Of a stretch of 64,000 nucleotides of DNA, positions 37,377 to 45,314 are shown piece after piece. The notes beneath the pieces were generated by a model. It saw nothing but the letters and a program-made list of their open reading frames with translations, did not search any database and was not told where the DNA came from. The stretch comes from Brevundimonas subvibrioides. GTDB lineage: Bacteria > Pseudomonadota > Alphaproteobacteria > Caulobacterales > Caulobacteraceae. The translations under genes were made by a program, and so were the position numbers. The DNA lies in contig NZ_NCEQ01000008.1 in NCBI RefSeq assembly GCF_002280785.1, positions 41,732-105,731 of the forward strand, in the 5' to 3' direction. Each line of letters begins with the position of its first letter. Within the stretch, counting starts at the first letter, position 1.

Positions 37377-38393
37377 ATGTCCCGTCGATCCGCTCCCTTG
37401 ACTGCATCGCTGGCCTCGATCGCCACGATCCGAACTGCTGGCCCTGTGATGCCTGCCTCTTTGGCGGCGATCGTAACACCGGCTCCGCAAGCTGGGCCTT
37501 TGTCCACCCCGGCCTTGCCCCCGTCGTCGTCCAGGGCGGCCGCGCCGGTTGCCGAGATGACGCGCGAGGACTTCTGGCGCGAGACCTTTCCCGAAATGAC
37601 CATCTGCGGCGCCGTTCAGGACGACGACGACTTCAATGAGATCTCGCCCAATCGCCTCGCCATGGTGAGCGAACGGTTGCGGGTAGAGGGCTATTTTCAG
37701 GAAGCGGACCCTGAACTGGTGAGACTGTCTGGCCTGCTGTCGCTCGCCATCGATCGTGCCGCCAGTCTGTCGATTCCGCCGGTGTTCGTTTTTCTGTTCG
37801 ATGAAGCATGGCGAGTCTTTAACCGCCAGAAGCAGACGCTGGCGTCGATTCTAGGCGACGATTATCAGGTTATGCCGGCTTTCTGGGCCTGGAGGATTGA
37901 TCCCCAAGCCGGGGAGGCAGGATGGCGCCCACACCGCGATCTTGGCGCGCGGGGCCTAAGGGCCGATGGCACGCCAAAATTGGTGAACGCCTGGGTCCCG
38001 CTCACGGAGGCGAGTCCGGCCAATGGATGCATGTATATCCTGCCGGCAAACCGCGATCCGGTCTACGGCACCGCCGACGAAAAGAATTGGAAGGTCGATT
38101 ATCCCAGCATCCGGGCGCTTCCGGGCAAGCCGGGCGACTGGTTCTGCTGGAATCAGGCGGTTCTGCACTGGGGCGGCCAGACCAGCCAGTTTTGCCACGA
38201 ACCGCGAATGAGCATCGCCCTGGAGTTCCAGAGGGGGGATGAACCGGCCTTTAACAAACCGCTTCTGGGTACGTTGCCGAATTTGGGTTTTGAGGACCGG
38301 CTGAAAATGGTCGCGAAGCAGATACTGCAGTTTCAACACATGTATGCTTTGCCTCAGTCGATGAGGGATCTAGCAACCCAAATTGTGGGCTGA
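37377..38393 (+). CDS. Phytanoyl-CoA dioxygenase (PhyH)-like 2-oxoglutarate/Fe(II) oxygenase
   Basis: A 338-residue protein with the 2-His-1-carboxylate facial triad H186-x-D188 (PHRDLG) and H264 (LHWGGQ), the latter preceded by PGDWFCWNQAVL. The PANGCMYILPANRDP segment between them is the typical PhyH turn. Such enzymes in glycan loci may hydroxylate a sugar, lipid or phosphonate; the substrate is unknown. The first about 65 residues are Ala/Pro/Ser-rich, disordered-looking and absent from the family, so the true start may be later (MTREDFWRE, near residue 62). A TTG start at 37323 overlapping the previous gene is possible; 37377 has an AAGG box 10 bases upstream. Confidence 0.75.
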   Translation: MSRRSAPLTASLASIATIRTAGPVMPASLAAIVTPAPQAGPLSTPALPPSSSRAAAPVAEMTREDFWRETFPEMTICGAVQDDDDFNEISPNRLAMVSERLRVEGYFQEADPELVRLSGLLSLAIDRAASLSIPPVFVFLFDEAWRVFNRQKQTLASILGDDYQVMPAFWAWRIDPQAGEAGWRPHRDLGARGLRADGTPKLVNAWVPLTEASPANGCMYILPANRDPVYGTADEKNWKVDYPSIRALPGKPGDWFCWNQAVLHWGGQTSQFCHEPRMSIALEFQRGDEPAFNKPLLGTLPNLGFEDRLKMVAKQILQFQHMYALPQSMRDLATQIVG

Positions 38394-38412
38394 TGCCGGA
38401 CGATAGTCGAAA

Positions 38413-39126
38413 TCATCGCGCGAGCGGCTGGAGCGCCAGCGAGGCGAGGAAGGCCGCATCCGGCAGCTCGGCTTCGGAGTGGGCGAGCACATACCAGTTC
38501 AGGCCGGGATGCCACCACGGGCAGGCGCGGATGGCCAGGTCGGCCTCGGCCGCGATCCGCTCGATCCGCTCGGGGCGGAAGGTCACGCATTCGGGATAGA
38601 CCCAGTCGGAGGTGTCGGGGTCGAACTGGGGCTGTTCCTCGCCGACCATCCAGTTGACGACGATCAGGCCGCCGGGCGCCAGGCTGCCCTTGAACGACTG
38701 CAGGGCCCGGCGCGAGGCGTCCTCGCCGGTGTGCGAGAAGATGGACTGGGCGATGATATAGTCGAACCGGGTCCCGAACACGTCGGTCCGGTAATCGGTG
38801 TTGTGGTCGAAGCGCGGGGCCTTCAGCTGGCGGGCGTCCTCGCCCAGCTCGCGGGAAAAGCCGTCGGCGACCAGCCAGGCCTCCGGCTCGATGCCGAAAT
38901 AGCGGCCTTCCAGAAGATAGGGGATGGCCATCCGCCCCAGCCGCAGCGAGCCGCAGCCGAAGTCGAGCAGCCGGTGGGTCTCGCGCAGCCCCAGCAGATA
39001 CAGCAGGGCGAACTGCTGGGCGCCGATCAGGTCGTAGCGATAGGTCGGGCCGACGAAGGCGCGATAGTGACCGTCTCCGGGAGCCAGGGCGGCGGCCTGT
39101 TCGACGGTGAAGTCCCTGACGCTCAT
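38413..39126 (-). CDS. Class I SAM methyltransferase (paralogue of the T2SS-embedded one)
   Basis: A 237-residue methyltransferase. LLDFGCGSLRLGRMAIPYLLEGRYFGIEP (motif I and the following turn, about 52-80) and IIAQSIFSHTGED are nearly the same arrangement as in the 225-residue methyltransferase inside the gspE-gspF operon (44637), so the two are recognisable paralogues. The rest contains VVNWMVGEEQPQFDPDTSDW and a W-rich WWHPGLNWYVLA tail. Stops 19 bases from the convergent PhyH gene. Substrate unknown; a terminal glycan methylation is plausible from context only. Confidence 0.8.
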   Translation of the reverse strand: MSVRDFTVEQAAALAPGDGHYRAFVGPTYRYDLIGAQQFALLYLLGLRETHRLLDFGCGSLRLGRMAIPYLLEGRYFGIEPEAWLVADGFSRELGEDARQLKAPRFDHNTDYRTDVFGTRFDYIIAQSIFSHTGEDASRRALQSFKGSLAPGGLIVVNWMVGEEQPQFDPDTSDWVYPECVTFRPERIERIAAEADLAIRACPWWHPGLNWYVLAHSEAELPDAAFLASLALQPLAR

Positions 39127-39273
39127 TCCATGTCTCCTGCCGGGTGTTGGCGACGCCCGTGACGCGTCGCGTGATGTCTGTGGCGCCCGGGCGTTCGGCT
39201 CAACCCTATTTTCATCGACGGCGCGAGCCTTTAACGACGATCTCGAACTTCAATAAACGCTTGGGGGCCTTGC

Positions 39274-40854
39274 GTGTCTGACTGGACTTCGGGTTACGTC
39301 GCCGACGTAGAATACACGACGGGCTACTTCGTCGAGCTGAACCCTGTGCGGCTGCCGATCGGCCTGCTCAACGCCGGTTACGCGCCGCCGAAGGTCAGGA
39401 ATGCGTGCGAACTGGGCTTCGGCCAGGGCATGTCGATCGCCATGCACGCGGCGGCCCAGCCTCACGTCAACTGGTACGGCGACGACTTCAATCCCGACCA
39501 TGTTCTCTTCGCCCGCTGGCTGAACGATTCCGCCGGGGCGAACGCCGAGTTGACCGACGAGAGCTTCGAGCAGTTCTGCAGCCGCGACGACCTGCCGATG
39601 TTCGACTCCATCGGCCTGCACGGGGTCTGGACCTGGGTCTCGCCGCAGAACCGCGACATCATCATCGACTTCATCAATCGCAAGCTGAACGTCGGCGGCG
39701 TCGTCTACTGCAGCTACAATGTCATGCCCGGGTGGTCGACGGCGGCGCCCCTGCGCGAGTTGATGAAGTTGCACACGCGGATGACCGCCGGGGCAGGCAT
39801 GGGCTCGGGCGAGAAGATGGAGGCTGCTCTGAACTTCATTGGCGAGATGTTCGACCGCGACCCGCAATATCAAGCGGCGAACCCCCAGGCGAAGGCCAAG
39901 TTCGAGCAGATGAAGACCATGCCGCCCGGCTATCTCAGCCACGAATACATGAACTCCAACTGGGACCTGATGTACTTCAGCGACATCGCCGACATGCTCG
40001 GCGCGGCCAAGCTGCAGTTCGCCTGCAGCGCCTCCTACCAGGAGGCGGTCGAGGAGACCCAGTTCACCCCCGCCCAGCGGGCCTGGCTGGCAGGGGTCGA
40101 CAATGAGCCGTTCCGCGAGACGATGAAGGACTTCATGCGCAACACCCAGTTCCGCAAGGATTACTGGGTCAAGGGCGGTCTTGCCCTGCCGCAGGCCGAG
40201 CGGATCGAGCGAATCCGTGACGTGAGGGTCGTCCTTCAGGTGCAGCGAGCCAATGTTCCTCTGACGGTCTCCAGCGCATTGGGCGACGTCACGCTGGTGC
40301 CCGAAATCTACGGCCCGATCGTGGATTTCCTGGCGGACAACCGTCCGCACTCCATCCGCGACATCGAGATCGGCATTCAAGACAAGAACATCCAGTTCGG
40401 TCAGGTGCTGCAGGCCCTGATGTTGCTGACCGGCTTGGGACAGGTCGGATTTGCCCAATCCGACACGGAGATCGCAGCGGCGCGCGCCCACACCCAAAAG
40501 CTGAATACAGCGCTGTTGCGCAGGGCGGAGGCCGAGGACGGCATCAATTACCTGGCGTCGCCGGTTACCGGCGGAGCTATCGCCGTCGCTCGGGTGGATC
40601 AGCTGTTCCTGAAAGGCTGGGCGGACGGGCTGGCGGAACCCGCGGACTGGGGCGACAGCGCGTGGCGCGTGCTTGAGGCGGGCGGCGTGAGAGTGATCAA
40701 GGATGGTCAGCCTCTGAACTCGGCTGAGGAAAATCGCGTCGCCCTCGTTGAGGCGGCAGAGAAATTTCGCGGGACTCTCCTGGTTCTGTTCCAGGGCCTG
40801 GAGATCGCCGTTCCGCGCAAGGTGTCGCCTGCGGGGCGAAAAGGCGGCAGATAG
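39274..40854 (+). CDS. SAM methyltransferase with methyltransferase-regulatory domain
   Basis: A 526-residue two-part protein. The N-terminal half (about 40-230) is a Rossmann methyltransferase (NACELGFGQGMSIAMHAAA as motif I, GDDFNPDHVLFARWL, FDSIGLHGVWTWVSPQ, GGVVYCSYNVMPGW). The middle (about 230-350) resembles the methyltransferase regulatory domain family (KFEQMKTMPPGYLSHEYMN, FSDIADMLGAAKLQFACS). The C-terminal 170 residues are helical with a winged-helix look (RDIEIGIQDKNIQFGQVLQALMLL). Starts with GTG at 39274; the ATG possibilities lie too far inside. No close partner gene is adjacent. Such proteins occur in alphaproteobacterial glycan islands; target unknown. Confidence 0.8.
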   Translation: MSDWTSGYVADVEYTTGYFVELNPVRLPIGLLNAGYAPPKVRNACELGFGQGMSIAMHAAAQPHVNWYGDDFNPDHVLFARWLNDSAGANAELTDESFEQFCSRDDLPMFDSIGLHGVWTWVSPQNRDIIIDFINRKLNVGGVVYCSYNVMPGWSTAAPLRELMKLHTRMTAGAGMGSGEKMEAALNFIGEMFDRDPQYQAANPQAKAKFEQMKTMPPGYLSHEYMNSNWDLMYFSDIADMLGAAKLQFACSASYQEAVEETQFTPAQRAWLAGVDNEPFRETMKDFMRNTQFRKDYWVKGGLALPQAERIERIRDVRVVLQVQRANVPLTVSSALGDVTLVPEIYGPIVDFLADNRPHSIRDIEIGIQDKNIQFGQVLQALMLLTGLGQVGFAQSDTEIAAARAHTQKLNTALLRRAEAEDGINYLASPVTGGAIAVARVDQLFLKGWADGLAEPADWGDSAWRVLEAGGVRVIKDGQPLNSAEENRVALVEAAEKFRGTLLVLFQGLEIAVPRKVSPAGRKGGR

Positions 40855-40917
40855 TTCTCCGGCAAGGCTTTGGGGATGTGTGACAATCCGGCCAAGCACC
40901 GCAAAACTTTCACAATA

Positions 40918-40958
40918 AGCGCCCCGTCCGGCGAACAAAGTCCAGTTGACGGGGCGCT
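40918..40958. repeat. Perfect 11-base inverted repeat upstream of the major exported protein
   Basis: AGCGCCCCGTC at 40918-40928 pairs exactly with GACGGGGCGCT at 40948-40958 across a 19-base loop. It lies 63 bases after the methyltransferase stop and 122 bases before the ATG of the exported protein. The right arm overlaps a candidate -35 box, so it may be an operator; it could equally be a terminator hairpin for the upstream gene, though no T-tract follows. Confidence 0.6.
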
Positions 40959-40975
40959 CCAACACGGTCTAGGAA
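40946..40975 (+). promoter_or_regulatory. Candidate promoter of the exported-protein gene
   Basis: TTGACG at 40946-40951 matches the alphaproteobacterial housekeeping -35. CTAGGA at 40969-40974, 17 bases on, is a partial -10. This would give a leader of about 100 bases with a strong CAGGGGGA ribosome site 7 bases before the ATG at 41081. The -10 match is imperfect, so the call is moderate. Confidence 0.4.
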
Positions 40976-41080
40976 TACGTCGCCTTGGAATGCCCATGAC
41001 AGTCTTCGGCGGTCATGTGCTCTAGATACCGCCGTGGCATGGACCAACCAAGTTTACCAATTTCCCCAGGGGGACCTCGA

Positions 41081-42478
41081 ATGAAGAAGCAAACACTCCT
41101 CGGCGCCATCGCGCTGACTACGATCGCTATCGGTGCCGCTGGCGCCGCCAACGCTCAACAGTACACCGTCACCGTTTCGGCCGACGCTGACCTGACCGCC
41201 GCGACCGTCAAGGCCGCGACGAAGCTGGCTACCGAACTGAAGCTGGACGCGACCAACACCAAGGGCGTTCTCGGCCTGGCCGTGGTGCCGAGCGTCGGCG
41301 CGATCCTGCCGGGCGGCAACTCGCTGCTGACCTTCTCGCTGACGGGCGGCACGACCTTCGGCACCAACGTGACGCCGGGCGCCATCGTCCTCAACACGGG
41401 CGGCTGCAACCCGACGACCACGATCTCCAGCGGCGGCCTCGCTGCTTCGTCGTCCGTCACCTTCCTTCTGTCGGGCCTGGGCCTCTGCAACAACGGCAGC
41501 CCGATCATCGCCCAGCTGCCCGTTCAGCTGCCGCTGACCGGCACCAACTCGCTGAGCGTCGATACGCAGTTCAAGACTGAACTGGGTACGGCTATCGACG
41601 GCGGCTCGGCTTCGCTCGCCGCTCCTGCGGTCACGTTCGCTCAGGCCTTCAAGGCAACGACCGCTGCCGACACCGCCGCCACCGCCGCGACCCTGGCCAA
41701 CGGCTTCAAGTCGCTGACTGAGCCCCTGCTCGGCACCGTGACCCTGGCCGTCACCGCCGCCACCGTCAGCGGCATCGATGCCGTCGGCATCGCGGACGCT
41801 GCCGTCATCGGCGACGTCACCAAGGCTGACTTCAAGTTCGTCGGCACGCAAAGCGCCACGGCCGCCCAACTGACGCTCGCCGAAGGCGTCAACCCTGCCG
41901 CTGACGTGGCGGTCACGGGCCTGATCTCCGACGCCTCGCCGACTGCCGTCGCCTACACCGTCGGCACGAAGGCCAACGGCGCCGCCATCTCGGCCTCGAC
42001 CTACACGGTCCAGACCGACCTGACGCTCGCTGCTCCTTACGTCGCTTCGGCCACGTTCGGCCCCTCGTCGCTGCAGTCGATCACGCGTGAAGGCACCACC
42101 TACCTGATCCCGTGGGTCTCGTCGGGCACGCTGGCCAACTCGACCGGCAATGCGACCGTCGTCCGTATCGCCAACATCGGCACCGCGACTTCGGGCGCCG
42201 TCTCGGCCGAACTGCTGACCTCGTCGACGGGCACGCCCGCCTCGACCTCGCTGGTGGCTCTGTCGTCGGGCATCACCAAGGGTGGCGAACTGGTCATCAC
42301 CGGCGCTTCGCTGGAGACATCGTTCGGCGCTAACTTCGGCCGCGGCGACGTCCGCATCACCGCCGAAGCTCAACCGGCTACGCTGATCACGCGTCGCTTC
42401 ATCCAGAACGTGGCCAACGGTTCGCTGACCGAAGTCTCGCTGGGTCGCGACGCCACGGGTTCCGAGCCGCAAAACTAA
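41081..42478 (+). CDS. Abundant exported surface-type protein, family not recognised
   Basis: A 465-residue protein with a classical Sec signal peptide (MKKQTLLGAIALTTIAIGAAGAANAQ, cleavage after A-N-A). The mature chain is Thr/Ala/Ser/Gly-rich, low in charge and beta-repetitive, with two Cys (GGCNPTTT and GLCNNG) that may form a disulfide in the first third. Codon use is extremely biased (CTG, AAG, ATC, GTC, TTC almost exclusively), beyond its neighbours, and it has a strong ribosome site and a UUCG terminator, so expression should be very high. I do not recognise a named family. It could be a surface-layer, pilus-like or adhesin protein; proximity to the type II secretion genes hints at an export link, which is inference. 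Confidence 0.8.
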   Translation: MKKQTLLGAIALTTIAIGAAGAANAQQYTVTVSADADLTAATVKAATKLATELKLDATNTKGVLGLAVVPSVGAILPGGNSLLTFSLTGGTTFGTNVTPGAIVLNTGGCNPTTTISSGGLAASSSVTFLLSGLGLCNNGSPIIAQLPVQLPLTGTNSLSVDTQFKTELGTAIDGGSASLAAPAVTFAQAFKATTAADTAATAATLANGFKSLTEPLLGTVTLAVTAATVSGIDAVGIADAAVIGDVTKADFKFVGTQSATAAQLTLAEGVNPAADVAVTGLISDASPTAVAYTVGTKANGAAISASTYTVQTDLTLAAPYVASATFGPSSLQSITREGTTYLIPWVSSGTLANSTGNATVVRIANIGTATSGAVSAELLTSSTGTPASTSLVALSSGITKGGELVITGASLETSFGANFGRGDVRITAEAQPATLITRRFIQNVANGSLTEVSLGRDATGSEPQN

Positions 42479-42505
42479 ACCTCGCTTCTTCGAGGCTACC
42501 TGGGG

Positions 42506-42540
42506 AAAGGGGAGGACTTCGGTCCTCCCCTTTTTCTTTT
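42506..42540 (+). terminator. Strong rho-independent terminator with UUCG loop
   Basis: A perfect 12-base stem (AAAGGGGAGGAC at 42506-42517, loop TTCG, GTCCTCCCCTTT at 42522-42533) followed by TTCTTTT, 28 bases after the exported-protein stop. The UUCG tetraloop with a C-G closing pair is exceptionally stable. Consistent with a highly transcribed monocistronic gene. Confidence 0.9.
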
Positions 42541-42607
42541 GTCCGGAGGCCTCTATCTGTCTCCGAAGGGTCGCCTGATCGACCGCTCATCGCAAAGGAA
42601 GACCGGC

Positions 42608-42868
42608 ATGGCCGTGATCAAGGACAAGACCCTCTCCGGCCCGACCGATCTCGATGGCAACACGTTCGAGAACATCGCCTTCGACAAGGCGCAGCTCTTC
42701 TATTCGGGCGGTCAGCCCCCGATCTTTACCAACTGCGCCTTCAACGAAGTGAGCTTTGAGTTCCGCGGCCAGGCGCACAACACCCTGAACTTCCTGCGCT
42801 CGATCGCGCCCGAATCGACCGGGATGCAGGTCGTGCTCCACGGCCTGATGCCGGAGCTGAAGACCTGA
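42608..42868 (+). CDS. Small conserved-looking protein, 86 aa
   Basis: I do not recognise a family. The 86-residue product starts at ATG 42608 and reads as a compact beta/alpha protein (TFENIAFDKAQLFYSGGQPPIFTNCAFNEVSFEFRG). The alternating hydrophobic positions with F-x-N-x-x-F resemble pentapeptide-like repeats seen in some small hypothetical proteins. No signal peptide. It lies 23 bases upstream of gspE on the same strand and may be the first gene of the gspE operon. Confidence 0.6.
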   Translation: MAVIKDKTLSGPTDLDGNTFENIAFDKAQLFYSGGQPPIFTNCAFNEVSFEFRGQAHNTLNFLRSIAPESTGMQVVLHGLMPELKT

Positions 42869-42891
42869 GCGACACGATCGTCATTCCCCGG

Positions 42892-44634
42892 ATGGGTCCG
42901 GTCCTGGCCCGTGCGCGTCTCGGCGAGCTGCTGGTCGCGCGCGGTCTCGTCCGCGCCGCCGACGTCCAGAACGCCCTGGCCATCCAGGCCTCGAACGGCG
43001 AGCCCCTGGGCCTGAACCTGGTCCGGCTCGGCGCCCTGTCCGAGGCCCAACTGCTGGAGGTCCTGTCCGAACAGCTGGGCCTGCCGGTGCTGGCGTCGGA
43101 AGACGGCCCGGCCCCCGACGCCATCCTCGCCTTCCTGTCCGAGATCGGCTCGCCCCTGGACTGGTGGGTGTCGCGCAACGCCGTGGCCTGGCGCGAGACC
43201 GGCCCAACGCCCGGCCCCGACAGCTCGACCCCGGAACCCGGCCGCATCCTGTGCGCCGCGCTCCAGCCGCTCGACCTCAGCCTGACCGAACGGATCGCCC
43301 AGGCGACGGCGGATTCCGTGGAGATGCGGCTGGCCCCGCGCGCCCTGATCGACGCCCTGCTGGCCGATCTGACCGACCAGGCCGCGCCCGCCGCCGACCT
43401 GACCGCCGGTCCCGGCGCCGACGCCACCCGCCTGCGCGAACTGGCCCAGGAAGCCCCGGTCATCGACTTCGTCAACGGCGTCTTCGCCGAGGCCCTGAGC
43501 CGCCGCGCCTCCGACGTCCATGTCGAACCCTATGAGGATCGCTTCCTCGTCCGTATGCGGATCGATGGCGTCCTGCACACCGCCCGCTCCGCGCCGCGCG
43601 CCAATTTCGACGCCGTAGCCTCGCGCATCAAACTGCTGTCCGGCATGGACATCGGCGAGCGCCGCCTGCCCCAGGACGGCCGCCAGTCGATCAGGGTCTC
43701 CGGTCAGGAGATCGATCTGCGGGTGTCGAGCCTGCCCTGTTCGTGGGGCGAATCCCTGGTGCTGCGACTGCTCGGCAAGACCAGCCGCCTGCCCCTGCTG
43801 TCCGAACTGGGCGTCAGTGCGGACCAGGAGGCCAGCCTGCTGTCGCTGTCGGAACAGCCCAACGGGGTGCTCCTGATCACCGGCCCGACCGGCTCCGGCA
43901 AGACCACGACCATCTATCGCCTGCTGACCCATCTGAACGACGGCGAACGCAAGATCATCACCGTCGAGGATCCGGTCGAGCTGGACCTGCCGGGCGTCAT
44001 CCAGGTCCGGGTCCGCGCCGAGATCGGGCTTACGTTTGCCGCCGGCCTGCGCTCGATCCTGCGCCAGGACCCGGATGTCATCATGGTCGGCGAAATCCGC
44101 GACCCGGAGACGGCGCGCATCGCCGTCCAGGCCGCCCTGACCGGCCACCTGGTGATCTCGACCGTCCACACCAACTCCGCCCTCGCGGCCATCCCCCGCC
44201 TGCTGGATCTCGGGATCGAGGACTATCTGCTGGCCGACGTGCTGCGCGGCGTGGCCGGCCAGCGACTGGTCCGCCGCCTGTGCGCCGCCTGCAACGTCCC
44301 CTCGACCCCGGAGGAGGCGGCCGTGCATGAGGCGGCCCTGCCGGCCGTGGTGCGCGCCCTGGTCGCCGGCGAACCGGCCGACTGGCGCGAGCCGCGCGGC
44401 TGTCCGAAATGCGGCCAGACGGGCTTCCGCGGCCGGGTCGGCCTCTACGAAGTCGCTCCGGCCAGCCACAGGATGACCTCGGCCCTGCGCACCCGCTCCG
44501 ACGAGGACGTCCTGACCGCGATCGCGCGCGAGGACGGCTTCCTCAGCTTCGCGGAGGACGGCTTCATCAAGGCCCGGCGGGGCGAGACGACCCTGGCCGA
44601 GGTCTATCGCGTGGCCCGTGCGGGCGAGGACTGA
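42892..44634 (+). CDS. gspE: Type II secretion ATPase GspE
   Basis: Cytoplasmic hexameric ATPase powering assembly of the T2SS pseudopilus. The 580-residue product has an N-terminal T2SSE_N domain (LGELLVARGLVRAADVQNALAIQ), then the ATPase core with Walker A GPTGSGKTT (Lys337), an Asp box (VEDPVEL), Walker B IMVGEIRDPETA and the His box HTNSALAAIPRLL. A tetracysteine zinc motif is present: C464-x2-C467 and C504-x2-C507. ATG at 42892. It starts the plus-strand gspE-methyltransferase-gspF-gspI group. Confidence 0.95.
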   Translation: MGPVLARARLGELLVARGLVRAADVQNALAIQASNGEPLGLNLVRLGALSEAQLLEVLSEQLGLPVLASEDGPAPDAILAFLSEIGSPLDWWVSRNAVAWRETGPTPGPDSSTPEPGRILCAALQPLDLSLTERIAQATADSVEMRLAPRALIDALLADLTDQAAPAADLTAGPGADATRLRELAQEAPVIDFVNGVFAEALSRRASDVHVEPYEDRFLVRMRIDGVLHTARSAPRANFDAVASRIKLLSGMDIGERRLPQDGRQSIRVSGQEIDLRVSSLPCSWGESLVLRLLGKTSRLPLLSELGVSADQEASLLSLSEQPNGVLLITGPTGSGKTTTIYRLLTHLNDGERKIITVEDPVELDLPGVIQVRVRAEIGLTFAAGLRSILRQDPDVIMVGEIRDPETARIAVQAALTGHLVISTVHTNSALAAIPRLLDLGIEDYLLADVLRGVAGQRLVRRLCAACNVPSTPEEAAVHEAALPAVVRALVAGEPADWREPRGCPKCGQTGFRGRVGLYEVAPASHRMTSALRTRSDEDVLTAIAREDGFLSFAEDGFIKARRGETTLAEVYRVARAGED

Positions 44635-44636
44635 CC

Positions 44637-45314
44637 ATGTCGAGCAACGTCTATGAGGACGACACGATCGTCGCCAACGAGATCGCCGGCGGTCGCCATC
44701 GCGAATTGATCGGCGGCCTGTGGGACGAGATGGGTCCGCACCAGATGGCCTTCCTCAAGGGGCAGGGCCTGCAGCCGCATCATCGGCTCATGGACATCGG
44801 CTGCGGCGCCCTCAGGCTGGGCACGCTCGCGGTCGACTACCTCGACGCCGGCCGCTATTTCGGATCCGACATCAGCGAGAGCCTGATGCGGACGGGCTAC
44901 GACCTCGAACTGAGCGAAGAGGGCCGGTCAAAGACGCCGTGGAGCCATTTCCGCGCCAGCCCCGACTTCGATCTTCCGGACACGGACAGTCCTGTCGATT
45001 TCGCCATCGCCCAGTCGGTCTTCACCCATCTGCCGCTGAACCATCTGCGCCGCTGCCTGGCGCGACTGGCCCCGAAGATGGCGCCCGGCGGCCGGTTCTT
45101 CGTGACCTATTTCGAGTGCCGCCCCGACCAGAACTTGTTCGACACCCTGGTCCAGCCGGGCGGGATCGTCCGCACCCGCGACACCCTCGACCCGTTCCAC
45201 TATCGCCTCGACGACCTCGTCTGGGCGATCGACCAGGCGCCCTGGACGTTCGAACCGATCGGCGACTGGGGCCATGCGCGCGGCCAGATGGTCTGCGCCT
45301 ACCGCCGCCGATGA
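44637..45314 (+). CDS. Class I SAM methyltransferase embedded in the T2SS operon
   Basis: A 225-residue methyltransferase from ATG 44637, two bases after the gspE stop and overlapping gspF by 4 bases. Motif I is LMDIGCGALRLGTLAVDYL (residues about 45-63), followed by GRYFGSDISESLM and FAIAQSVFTHLPLNHLRRCL, the same layout as the methyltransferase at 38413. A GGRFFVTYFECRPDQN strand ends the core. It is not a standard T2SS component. It could modify a pseudopilin or exported substrate, or simply be a captured glycan gene; nothing in the sequence decides. Confidence 0.85.
   Translation: MSSNVYEDDTIVANEIAGGRHRELIGGLWDEMGPHQMAFLKGQGLQPHHRLMDIGCGALRLGTLAVDYLDAGRYFGSDISESLMRTGYDLELSEEGRSKTPWSHFRASPDFDLPDTDSPVDFAIAQSVFTHLPLNHLRRCLARLAPKMAPGGRFFVTYFECRPDQNLFDTLVQPGGIVRTRDTLDPFHYRLDDLVWAIDQAPWTFEPIGDWGHARGQMVCAYRRR

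Noticed and set aside
41054..42472. A 472-codon open frame antisense to the abundant exported protein.
   Set aside because: It is a by-product of the extreme codon bias of the plus-strand gene; its translation is Arg/Gly/Asp-rich with no domain, and no ribosome site.
42712..44469. A 585-codon open frame antisense to gspE.
   Set aside because: Its translation is Gly/Gln/Asp-rich; the plus-strand GspE motifs are complete and unambiguous.
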